Below, piece by piece: positions 34,565 to 44,355 of a stretch of 64,000 nucleotides of DNA. Source of the DNA: Paracamarosporium sp. OC-R06-R3. Lineage: Eukaryota > Ascomycota > Dothideomycetes > Pleosporales > Didymosphaeriaceae. The first letter of the stretch is position 1. The number at the start of each line of letters is the position of its first letter. Below the pieces are notes generated by a model. The model worked only from the letters and a program-made list of their open reading frames with translations. It did not search any database and was not told where the DNA came from. Position numbers and translations under genes: made by a program. Location: positions 186,001 through 250,000 of the forward strand of contig JACVRA010000189.1 of assembly GCA_019828545.1 (NCBI GenBank), written 5' to 3'.

Positions 34565-35934
34565 ATGGCCTTCTATTGCGCAATTGCTGAAGGAAACTGG
34601 AAAAACCCGCTCAACCTCAACCTTTACTCCACTCACTTTGGAGAAATACGTGTCCCTTTCGCACATCATGTCCGCCAACCAAAACCCCCGCTAAGCGCTT
34701 CTCGTCTTCAGAATATCGCTTTACCTCTGGAGCTGCTGCTGCAGGTGCTATATTGGTGTGAAAAGTCTACACTTTTCCAACTGATGCATACATCACGCTT
34801 TATGCGCACCGAGGCGAAAAAACTGTTCTTCTCTGATCCAGAAACGATCTATTGGGTTGACGGGGATTGGCTATTAACAGGCGGCTACCCTGGTAACACA
34901 CTCTATGACCTGGACTTTATGCTGCATGTCGAACATTTGTACATTGATTTCTTCCATATGAGATTGGGAACCTGGATAAACCGGGCGGACTGGACAGGAT
35001 ATACCGGCACTGAAGAAGAGGCCGTGGCCAGAGCCTATGGAGGCATGGATACGAACGTTCGAAAATTCTGGAGTATAGCGCAACGTCGGTTTCCGCGATT
35101 GAAACATGTCACGCTAGGTGACGACCATCAACTTCCAAACTTGCAGGAGACTAACCAGGTACCGCCGAGTATGTATAGAAAAGTGGGCGAGTTATGTCCA
35201 GTTGGTATCGAAGTTTCTGTTGCTTTACTTCATGGCGATTACGACCACCGGATGAAGAGGAAAACCTGGGGGCTAGCCACATTTCAAGCGGACACCAACA
35301 CAGATAACAAGGCACAATGGAAGGAGAGCTCATCTTCGCTTGGACCATTGACCGTAATGCCTCATAAAATCTTGCGTGGACCGGTTGGGCAATTCCAGGA
35401 CTTATATATCAAGCTAGATCAGCGGCTACATCAGCAGCGGGGTAGGTAGTTCAGTTATCATGATTTGATGCGGACGATGCTGATGTTTCCTTAGCAATTC
35501 GCCTCCACCTTATTGCAGCAGTAGAAAAATACTATTTTGATGGACGGCATTGCAGTTTCCGCTGTTCTCAAGAAGGCTGCAACACTGTGTTCGGACAACC
35601 CGAAGAATACACATCACACGCGATCGAAACCAGACACGATATAATGCAACCCGTGATACCAGAACCTTTCAAACACCTGTTTGAAGAGAATGATGAACGA
35701 TTGAAACGACTGGAAAAGGGCCTTTCAGAGAGACAAAAACAACTCAGGGAGTGGTGGGGACCTAAGGGATCCTCACAACGTCTGACGGCGGAGAAGGAAG
35801 TTATACATCAGCTGGAGAATGACGTGTTATACGCGCAAGACAAACCGGTCTTGGAGCACAAGTGGTTGAGGGTAATGTATGGTTCTCGATCATTAACGGC
35901 AATGACCGCAAGCCACGAAAGGCGACGCGGTTGA
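34565..35934 (+). CDS. F-box-like protein with a C2H2 zinc finger
   Basis: Two exons, 34565-35441 and 35495-35934, with a 53-bp intron (GTAGGT..CTTAG), phase-consistent; 438 residues. An F-box-like start occurs at about residues 55-90 (IALPLELLLQVLYWCEKSTL, then LMHTSRFMRTEAKKLFF), as in fungal proteins that dock substrates to SCF ubiquitin ligases. The following ~200 residues match the general 2EXR/F-box-like style, without a recognised repeat. After splicing comes a TFIIIA-type finger, CSQEGC-x12-H-x5-H (about residues 317-341), then a charged coiled-coil-like stretch (NDERLKRLEKGLSERQKQL). A possible GTAATG donor near 35872 means the last ~20 residues could differ. The ATG sits in good context (CCACC). 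It lies beside the degenerate HET locus but is itself intact. Confidence 0.65.
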
Positions 35935-36991
35935 CATTCCGTGCGGTAAACTTAGTAGGGTGATATATCTTTCATGTGTAGAACTCGGTACCAACACTCT
36001 AAATGTTAGAGTACTATAACTTTAGGCCATGGTGCTTCTTTTTTCCTATGTACTTGAGTGTGATAATGTTGGCGCTATATGTGCGCATCGACCCACCGCA
36101 ATTTCACAACCCTCTTCTCTTTCTCTCCTAATCCGCCAGAGGTCTAGCTTGCAAACTCACCTTCTCGTACAGGTTGATATGCGTCACGGGACCATGGTCT
36201 TTGCACATATATACGGCCTTAGCTCCACATTGGTTAGCCTTAGCACTCATACAATTCATTAGCATACACACATGGAGTTCCCATACGCTTACAATATGGG
36301 ATGCGAGTCGATATCAACTTTACGTGAGATGACACATGTGCTCTACAGGTTAATCTATGCATAGATAACGTCTTGCCCTCTTCACTGCTGCGATTGTAAA
36401 TTACAACTTCATGTATCATTTAGTGTCCGACTCGTTTCCTGGTTGCGAAGTAACACAGTCTGACTAACCACTGTTTCTCAGCACTCTACTCAGGGGTCTG
36501 AGAGAGGAAGCATGATGTCACGACATTTGCATTGCTATAAGTTATGCATGAGTATGTGGAATTGCTAAGGAAACAAAGTATACAGATATCAAAAATATAG
36601 ATAAGAGTAAACCTCATGACTGACGAAAAGAACATGGAAGACATGTAGCTAGGTATGCTAATGTGTAGCCAGTGCCTACGCTTGTGTGCTGTTGCAATGT
36701 CACAAATGCATGCTGGTTTCCTCGAGATGATTCATGTTCGCACGTAGGCTGACAAGATCAATAGAACATGACATGTGAGGATTTTCGAACGGTGTTGTTG
36801 ATGAGGGTGGGGTCACTCTTGCCAAAGATGCGCTAGCCTTTCGTGGGTTGGCTCCGTCGGAATTTCGTTGAAGCGAGGTCCCGCACAACGCCATTTCGAC
36901 TTTGCGTTTTTGGCAGCGACCATCGACAACGACAACCCGCGAAGACGCACCCGATCCACCCCACGACATCCCCTCCCCGTAATCCGATACA
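35935..36991. other. Upstream region of RPL23
   Basis: About 1.06 kb, AT-rich at left and more GC-rich from ~36800. No supported gene. The right end should contain the RPL23 promoter and leader. Confidence 0.5.
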
Positions 36992-37687
36992 ATGGCTTCC
37001 AAGCGCGGGTATGTCAAAGGAAGAGGCTGCAGCTACCATGCAGGCAATGTGCGCAGAGCAGATGGCTAACTGAGATGCAGTCGTGGTTCCTCCGGTAACA
37101 AGCTCAAGATGACCCTCGGTCTGCCTGTGTACGTACCCTCAGCGACGCAATCGCGCTTTTCGAATATCGCACACGATGCTAGAATGGGACGTTGGAGACA
37201 TTGAAGGACGTGGACTAATTCGGATACAGCGGTGCCGTCATGAACTGCTGCGACAACTCTGGCGCCCGTAACCTGTACATCATTTCCGTCAAGGGTATCG
37301 GTGCGCGCCTCAACCGTCTGCCCGCCGGCGGTGTCGGTGACATGGTCATGGCGACCGTCAAGAAGGGAAAGCCTGAGCTCCGAAAGAAGGTCATGCCCGC
37401 CGTCATTGTGCGACAGAGCAAACCTTGGAGACGAGGCGACGGTGTCTTCCTGTACTTCGAGGACAATGCTGGAGTGGTGAGTGGCGAGGACAATTTTGGC
37501 ACCAAGCGGAGGACTGACGGTCTGCAGATTGTGAATCCAAAGGGAGAAATGAAGGGCTCTGCCATCACTGGCCCGGTCGGAAAGGAAGCTGCCGAGCTTT
37601 GGCCGGTGAGTAGTACCGAGAAAACCGTTCGGACAATCGCTAACAGCCACCTAGCGTATCGCGTCCAACTCTGGTGTCGTGATGTGA
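36992..37687 (+). CDS. RPL23: 60S ribosomal protein uL14 (RPL23)
   Basis: Five exons: 36992-37008, 37081-37128, 37230-37476, 37528-37605 and 37655-37687; exactly 140 residues, the family length. Introns are 72, 101, 51 and 49 bp with GTATGT, GTACGT, GTGAGT and GTGAGT donors. The spliced protein starts MASKRGRGSSG, continues [70 protein letters not shown] and ends [10 protein letters not shown]. This is nearly identical to known eukaryotic uL14. The protein sits on the interface side of the large subunit, by the sarcin-ricin loop and the eIF6 site. The high intron number in a short gene is common for ribosomal protein genes. Very secure. Confidence 0.97.
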
Positions 37688-38880
37688 GGTGTTCCTTTTC
37701 TAGCTCTTCTCCAACATTCATGGGTTACGGAAATGGCGAAATGCATTTATGGGGCGAACACTTGGAGGTAGTCATTGCAAAAAGCTAGCAATGGAATCAT
37801 CCTCGAAACGACAACTCGAGATCAGTTGCGGTGCCCACCATTCCAAGCGCGCAGGCAAGCGGCCAGCCACACCACGGCACACTTGAACAGACCATATATC
37901 ATGATACCAGTTGACTGAACCACCAATTTTACTCAGCATGGCCGTATTGAAGTTGACGCTGAAAGGATGTACTTGTGCTAATTTTCTTACTTGACTCGAG
38001 CCATAGCCTAGATGCGACCATTGACATATTACTGCGAGATGAAGTAATCGGCGATCGTATCGGCTGTTCCTACTAGAAGAATGTGCACACTATCTAACAT
38101 TGAGTGCGCACATTGAGGAAGCTCATCTACTGCACTCTGTGTCCCCAAGACGATAGTCATACTCCGCGCTGCCTTGTGCTGACAAGCTTTCCCAAGCAGC
38201 TTTAATGGGACGGATTATAGCCTTGCAAACAGTCTGGGGATGCGGCGTTTCATCAGCCTCCGTCCGAGGCAGGCAAGAAATCCCGGGTTGTTCTTGCTTC
38301 AGGCTACACGAGCCGAGCCGCCAATTCTCCCTCCATCAACGTGACCTCCATTTCTCCACCTTTTCACCGTTGCCCTCACTTCTCCACCAAATGCTGCTAA
38401 TTATATGCAGAGATCGCTTGAAGCACATCAGTGTAGATCAGTCTCGTTGCAAATTGCTTACTTTAGAGAAGCCGCGAGGCAAGTTGCTGCCAAGCAACGC
38501 CGAAACATGCACGCCTCCAAAGCCTCATATCGCGACACCGTCCGTGTGCCACAATTGGAACATCAAACCAATACCACCAACAGCGGCTAGCAGCCGCACA
38601 ATGTCAAGCTCAATGAAGAGTAGTAAGAGTTTGCATCGTCGGCACGGTGTGCCTTGGCCCCTAGGCGTTGTTTGACCCACGGCATACGCATGGCTACATA
38701 GCATCCGACTTCTCCACATCTCTTCTCTCGTCACTACCATTCTGTCCTCTCGCTGTCCACTTTGCGGTCTTGTGCCGTCTTTTCGATTCTCCTCGGCCGG
38801 CCCGCTTTCTATTCTATCCGCTTCTTGTTCTTAATTTTTATTTCTTGTGCTGTACACTGTTTTGAATTTGGACCAGCAGG
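37688..38880. other. Spacer with CT-rich leader
   Basis: About 1.2 kb. A 156-codon frame (38205-38675) has no motif and low-complexity composition. The last ~150 bp before 38881 are pyrimidine-rich, typical of a fungal promoter and 5' leader for the next gene. Confidence 0.45.
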
Positions 38881-40058
38881 ATGTATAGGTTGGCTTTCGC
38901 ATCGTTGATCGCTCTCGCGGCATGTGCGCCGCAGAGGGGAGGAAGACAGCGGGCCACGGCTCAGCAACAGGCTGCTCAGATTCCTCAGGGTATCTCGCAA
39001 GCCGCTGATGGCTCCATGATTCTGGATGCCACAGTCAATGTCAACCAACTGCCCATCAGATTCAAGATTGCGGCTCCAGCAGATCAATTTACAGCCGCGA
39101 GTGGTGTACCCGGTGCAGCGGCTGCGAGCGGTGCTAATGGTACCATGGGTATGTTGATTTCCTGCCTTCTCACTGAGGTCGTTGCTGATGTGTACATGTA
39201 GGCGTGAACGTCCTCCTCCACGGTGACGGCGGCCAGTCCTTCTTCGACTTTCCCAACCAAAATGTGCAAGCCAATACCATGGGTGTCGCACTGCTTGCAC
39301 CCGACCCAAACCTCTTCTGGGGCGGTGGCTCCGGTCTCCAGCGGACTGACGGCGTTGAGCATGCGCAGGCCGTAAACGACTTTGTGCAGACCATGATGCC
39401 GCAGCTCGTCGCCTTCGACGCTAACAACGTCAAGTTTACGGGCGTGTCAGGTGGCTCGCTGCTCATGTCAGGCTTTTTCATCCCAGCGCAAATGCAGAAC
39501 TTCGCCAATAGCGCTGTGGAGCTAAACTGCGGTGCCATGCCGCCGCAGGTCGACTTTGCAAATGCAGATGCGGTAATGAGCACCCTGAGGATTCATTACC
39601 AGAGTACTCAGAGCGAGCTACAGCTCCTGCAAGACTCTATCCCACAGGCTGTTGCTTCGTATGAGCAGCTTGCTGCTGACGCGGGCCTCTCAGCCAATCA
39701 AATCAACGCGCTTCAGACGGTGGACAACACACCTCAGGGCGGACACTGCGAGTTCGACGGACAGGACTTCGTGAGTGGCGTGCAGACTATGCTGACGAGC
39801 TACTCGAATGTTGTGCAGGGCGGGAACGGTGTGGTTACCGGATTAGGTGCGCCGAGCGATGGGAATGTACTGACTGGCGTGGTCGGCAACGAGAACCTTC
39901 AATTCGTCGGTGGTAGGAAGAGGAGCGAGGGAGCGGAGGAGATGGTGGTCAAGCGATGGACAGAAAGGTCGACTGTCAAGAAGCATAAGAGGCAGGATGT
40001 GGTTGTTGAAGAAGAGGGTGTGGCCATGTTGGCTTGCGATCGCATCACATGCAACTAA
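38881..40058 (+). CDS. Secreted alpha/beta-hydrolase-like protein
   Basis: Two exons, 38881-39148 and 39202-40058, with a 53-bp intron (GTATGT..TGTAG); 374 residues. A signal peptide (MYRLAFASLIALAACA) is followed by an Arg/Gln-rich stretch. After splicing, GVNVLLHGDGGQSFFDFP looks like the first strand and oxyanion turn of an alpha/beta hydrolase. FTGVSGGSLLMSGFF contains G-V-S-G-G, fitting the nucleophile elbow. PDPNLFWGGG and the Cys pair in LNCGAMPP and GGHCEFDG are further landmarks. A catalytic Asp/His cannot be assigned with confidence. The C-terminal end contains three basic pairs (RKR, VKR, HKR) and two late cysteines. Secretion is likely; esterase or peptidase activity is inferred. 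Confidence 0.75.
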
Positions 40059-40381
40059 GGGTATTGCCCGAGGAAAGATGTTGAGAAAAGGTCTTGGTAG
40101 TTGAGGTTAAGTTCAGATGGACGAGCATGATGTGTGTCTGATGTTGCGCGTGAATTCGCTGCCACAGGTAGAGCATATGTGAACCCGAGTGCCACTTGCG
40201 TGAGCCTCCTGTGCGAGTAATCTTTAACCAATGCAACAAATGTGCATCCAACCTTTGATCATAGGAGTTCCTCTATTTGCTGAGATCCTTCCGATCTCTC
40301 ATGTCATAAAAGTCATACGTCTTCTCAGTCATAACCCTCGATGTAGGGGGCGTGCCTCTGCGCACGCGAATACATCTTCCC
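40059..40381. other. Convergent 3' spacer
   Basis: This 323-bp segment lies between the 3' ends of two convergent genes. No additional feature is seen. Confidence 0.55.
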
Positions 40382-41242
40382 TCACAACCCAATGCCCAAC
40401 TTTTGCAGCATCCCACCCAAATCCGTATCCACGATCTTATCCCATCCCCGCTCAGGACCCCAACCCACCTCCTTCCTCCCCATCCTCGTCTCTTCCACAA
40501 GCGCCCTCATCAATGGACTACTCCTCGAAATCCCGGGATACGCATCAAACTCGACCTTCTGCAACCGCTGCAACTCGCCAAACAAACACCCCAAAAGCCC
40601 CACGCTGAACACGGTAAAAAACTGCTCCGCCGCCCCACACTCCTCATTCCGGAACCCCTCAAAGCTCGGATGCGACGCGGGATCCAGCTCGACGAAGACC
40701 TTCAGCAAGCGCACATTCACCGCAGCATCGAGCTTGAGCCGCTGATCCACGACCCAGCCCTTCGGCGGCTTGTTGAAGCCCGGCCCAAGACGCAGTTCTA
40801 GGCTGCGCATGTGCGCGATGTAGTGCGGGGGCAGCCGCGTCAAGAGCTGCTTCTTCGTGTGGAAGAAGCGCCCGTTTATGGCGAAGATGCGGAACGTGTT
40901 CTGTGCGTAGAAGACATGGCTTGCTTCTGCGTGCATGCGGCGGGAGACGAAGAAGAGGCGGAGCGAGGGGAGCAGCGTGCGCGTGTTGGCCGGGTCGAGG
41001 TCGATTGTTTTGTCGCGGACGAGGAGGAGCTCGAGGATGCGGACGCGGAGCTCCGAGGGGAGGTCGAAGAAGCGGAAGGGTTGGGCGGGTTTGGGGGGCT
41101 CGATGTCGGAGTTGGAGTCGGAGGCGTGCGCGGAGAGGTCCAGCGTGTCGAGCTGGGCGACGAGCGCGTCGATGTCTTTTGTTTTGTAGCGGATTGCGCC
41201 CGAGGTGACTGGCACCGTGCGGGCTTTCTTGTTCCGGGCCAT
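40382..41242 (-). CDS. 2EXR/F-box-like domain protein
   Basis: A single exon of 286 residues. A charged N terminus (MARNKKARTVPVTSG) is followed, at about residue 55, by FRFFDLPSELRVRILELLL, the start of the F-box-like/2EXR domain that is greatly expanded in Pezizomycotina. LFFVSRRMHAEASHVFYAQN at ~95-115 is the second conserved block of these proteins. The rest has FRIFAINGRFF and LRLGPGFNKPPKGW, usual for the family. The molecular role of 2EXR proteins is unknown; links to ubiquitin ligase adaptors are by analogy. Long plus-strand frames over the same segment are shadows of GC-rich coding DNA. Confidence 0.8.
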   Translation of the reverse strand: MARNKKARTVPVTSGAIRYKTKDIDALVAQLDTLDLSAHASDSNSDIEPPKPAQPFRFFDLPSELRVRILELLLVRDKTIDLDPANTRTLLPSLRLFFVSRRMHAEASHVFYAQNTFRIFAINGRFFHTKKQLLTRLPPHYIAHMRSLELRLGPGFNKPPKGWVVDQRLKLDAAVNVRLLKVFVELDPASHPSFEGFRNEECGAAEQFFTVFSVGLLGCLFGELQRLQKVEFDAYPGISRSSPLMRALVEETRMGRKEVGWGPERGWDKIVDTDLGGMLQKLGIGL

Positions 41243-42677
41243 TGTGGAGGCGTGCGTGGTGGTGAAGTATATATTGGAGCGGGGAATGGTGGCACTCTAA
41301 AGCGCGCAGTTGCGACGCTTTAGAGGCGTTTATGCATCCATCGTGCTAGTTGTGTATTCGAAAAGACAACACAGAACAGCGCCGTCGTGGTTAGGTTGGG
41401 AGAAAGAAGAAGAAGTAAGACAGTAAGTGACAATAGACTATTCCACCGTCGCAGCACACGATCGCCACTCGGCAGGGTCCGACGTCGCTGAGCGCCCGCG
41501 CTGTGTTCCTGACTAACGGCTGACTCACCCATTTTTTCTCCAATAAAACTCTGCCGCTGCCCGTCCCCTTTCCGCTCCTCAGAAAGTTGCACCCAGGATA
41601 ATTTGACTGCAGTTCGTCCTTGTATCGGGCTGTGGTTGTATTAGCTGGGGAGACCAAACATCGATGCTCCCAAGAACCGCCGAGCTTAATGTCAATAGAT
41701 TGAACGGTTCCGTGGTGTCGAGACATTCTGTACTTTTTTCTTAGGCAACTTTTTTAGGGCTGCGCAGTCGCCCAGTCTCCTCTGACCATATTCTGAACTC
41801 TTGGTATACTTATGTCGAGCCTGACATTCACATGCTGATGTGCTTGTCTGGTTCAACGTCGTGTACCTAGCTTCGTTGCTTTGAACAATCTTGGGCCGCA
41901 CTCGCTCTCATATCACGGTCACTTCTATCCGTCCTCACTATCTATACATGCGCTATTCAGTGCAGTCTTCAATGTAGACTGCTTTCCTTAAGGTGCGGTA
42001 GGAAATAGAAATCTCAACGCGAGCCTTCAACCCTGTACTTCAACTTTTCGTTCTCGTTTCGTTTTCAGGAAAAAACTAGGTTCAACATCAGGACCACAAT
42101 CAGTCATATTACGGCTCAGACCACCAATTTCACCTGAATGAGAACGTAGAAAGCAGACCTACAATAAGGCAGAATGTGAAAGTAAATCCATAGGTTCATG
42201 ACCGACAGAAAATACGACACAGCTCGCTTCCAGTACGGCACTTGCCGTCTCCGCTGAAACCAGCGCACCACCAACTCTCCCGTCCCCGACCTATATGATC
42301 TCCACTCTTAGCCTTCCACTCCCATGAACGGTGTCTTGGCCACTTGGCAGGCTGGAGCATATTCAGCCCTGTCTGTATCCAGCCATACTGATTGGGTGTG
42401 CCATCTCAGCTGGCCCCGTCCAGAACCGCGTATCTGCGAGCCACAGCAGCGTAAGAGACGGCGATGGGTTCGACCGCGAAACACTGATCGAGTAGCCGTG
42501 TGGTTGCTTCTGCAAAGATAGAAGCACACGAGCTGGACTGGACTGGGCGGCTCTGGTACCAGCCACACTGGCTTGAGCCTGGGATGCCATTTACACAGGG
42601 TGGCCTCCCTCTCGCGAGGTGTGCGTCCCGGCGATGATCGGGCCTCTTTTCAGCATCCAAAGTGTACCTGAGACATC
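41243..42677. other. Divergent spacer, no gene seen
   Basis: About 1.4 kb between two divergently transcribed genes. Overlapping short frames near 42310-42660 on both strands look compositional. No promoter element is recognised with confidence. Confidence 0.45.
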
Positions 42678-43506
42678 ATGTATTCCATAGTTTTGGCCAT
42701 AATTCTTTTCGCGGTTCTTTGCACGACCCAAGCAGACGACCCAGCTACACTCTCAGCGTCCATCAAGTTGGACAAGAACTACTCCCTCCTACCAGCCTGC
42801 ATCAACCAATGCGTCTGGGACAGTCCGTACCTTCCACCCATCCCATGTAACCACTCAAACTCACCCTCCCAGTCGGCGACAACGACACTCCAGACATAGG
42901 CGGTGACATCGCCATCCACCTCTCGTGCTCCGCGCCCTGGATAAACGGGTGCTACTGCCGTCCGCAATCCGCGACAGTAGCTCATGCCTTCATCTCAAGC
43001 TGCGCGACATATCTCTGCTCCACGCCGCAGCAGTCGGATATCGAAGCCGGGACGAGCGTGTACGCGAGCTATTGCAGCCAGGCGCTGGGAGCCGCGTATA
43101 CGCCTGAGGGCGTGGAACAGGCGCCTTCTACCCCAACCGCTGGGACTGGACTAACAAGTAAGCTATTCCATGTAGAAAGACTGTTGAAAATATCTTGTGA
43201 CCGTAATCACCAGGCGCCAGTGCTGCACCAGCGACGTCCCGCCCTACATCCAGCATCCCTAAGCAGACGTCCTCCACCACAGCTTCTTCTCAACCATCTT
43301 TCTCGGATCTTGCCAGTGGGCAAGCCGAGAAGCCCAGCGACGAAAAGATCGCGGGGCTCTCGAAGGGCGCGTTCATCGGCGTCGTGGTATCTGCAAGTTG
43401 CTCTGTGCTTGGGCTTATGTTTGGCATCTGGTTCAAGTTCCACAAGCATCGTGAGCAGATGAAGCTTGCGCGGGAGAACCCTCATATGACGTTTGCGCAC
43501 AAGTAG
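42678..43506 (+). CDS. Cysteine-rich extracellular-domain protein with one TM (CFEM-like)
   Basis: Three exons: 42678-42846, 42894-43157 and 43214-43506; 241 residues. Introns are 47 and 56 bp. A signal peptide (MYSIVLAIILFAVLCTTQA) precedes a cysteine-rich domain of about 100 residues with the order LLPACINQCVWD, HLSCSAPWINGCYCRP, ISSCATYLCS and ASYCSQALG. The spacing of eight cysteines resembles CFEM and related fungal extracellular domains, but I do not see an exact CFEM consensus. A Ser/Thr/Pro stalk follows, then one TM (KGAFIGVVVSASCSVLGLMF) and a short basic tail. Such proteins sit at the plasma membrane and may bind haem, wall or signals. The splice pattern is secure because it removes stops and preserves the cysteine pattern. 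Confidence 0.75.
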
Positions 43507-44355
43507 GTTAGGTGATGGACTGGATAGTTTTACGAGAAGGATCAAGGTTTGCTGTTGGAGCGGTGGTGTATCGTAAGGGATGATAACGAACTTGTAGCGT
43601 TTTGTACTTGGTTGGTTCATGGATTTTGTGAGCTTTGGTTCCTTCATATCGCAGCACTGGTGGTACTTCCTGTTGTTGAATCAACACACTGCGTAAATTC
43701 CTTAAATGTACACCTTGTCTAACCTTCTCGACCTTTCCATACTCTACCCTCAACACCACACTCACCCATTCTACCCAACTGCCTCACACTATCTATCGTA
43801 TTTCCAATGCCTCATACCTTTCCACCCTTTATCTAAACACCAAACCTGTATGCAGATTTAGTCTCGATTTTAGTTATATTGGAATTAAGAGTAAGCTTAG
43901 CCAATAAAAAAAAACCTAACCTACGATTATCATATAAAGAGGAATAAAACAAAGAGTTGATGCACCACTCGATCACTCATAGTCCTCAAAAAAAGGAAAA
44001 AAAAAGGACATGTGTATCTACAGCCAAAGACGCAACACCACATCCACACAGACTGCAAAAACTTTTAGACATTTTTCTTTCTTCGTAAATCATTATATTA
44101 TGCCAACATCAACTAAGATGAAAACGCCTGTTATCCTCAATGCTATGCTGCCTGCGCGCCTGTCATACGATGCAAATCATATATGCGCGTAACATGCCGC
44201 GCGAAGAACGTTTATATATACATCCCACTCGTCCATCCATCTTGAATATCCATCAGTACAACACCCAAATGCAATGCAGTCTTCTAACCTCCCTGTGTAA
44301 TCCCAACGCAAAAAATGCATATCCCACACCACACATACCCTCCCAGAGTCCTCAC
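43507..44355. other. Convergent 3' spacer, AT-rich
   Basis: About 0.85 kb between two convergent genes. A/T-rich tracts (for example A runs near 43907 and 43987) are typical of 3' ends. No gene is supported. Confidence 0.5.

Noticed and set aside
38205..38675. 156-codon plus-strand frame
   Set aside because: No motif, odd composition, no splice partners; it lies in the likely promoter of the secreted hydrolase-like gene.
40811..41323. Plus-strand 170-codon frame opposite the 2EXR gene
   Set aside because: Gly/Glu/Val/Arg-rich shadow of a GC-rich coding exon on the minus strand, which has the recognisable domain.
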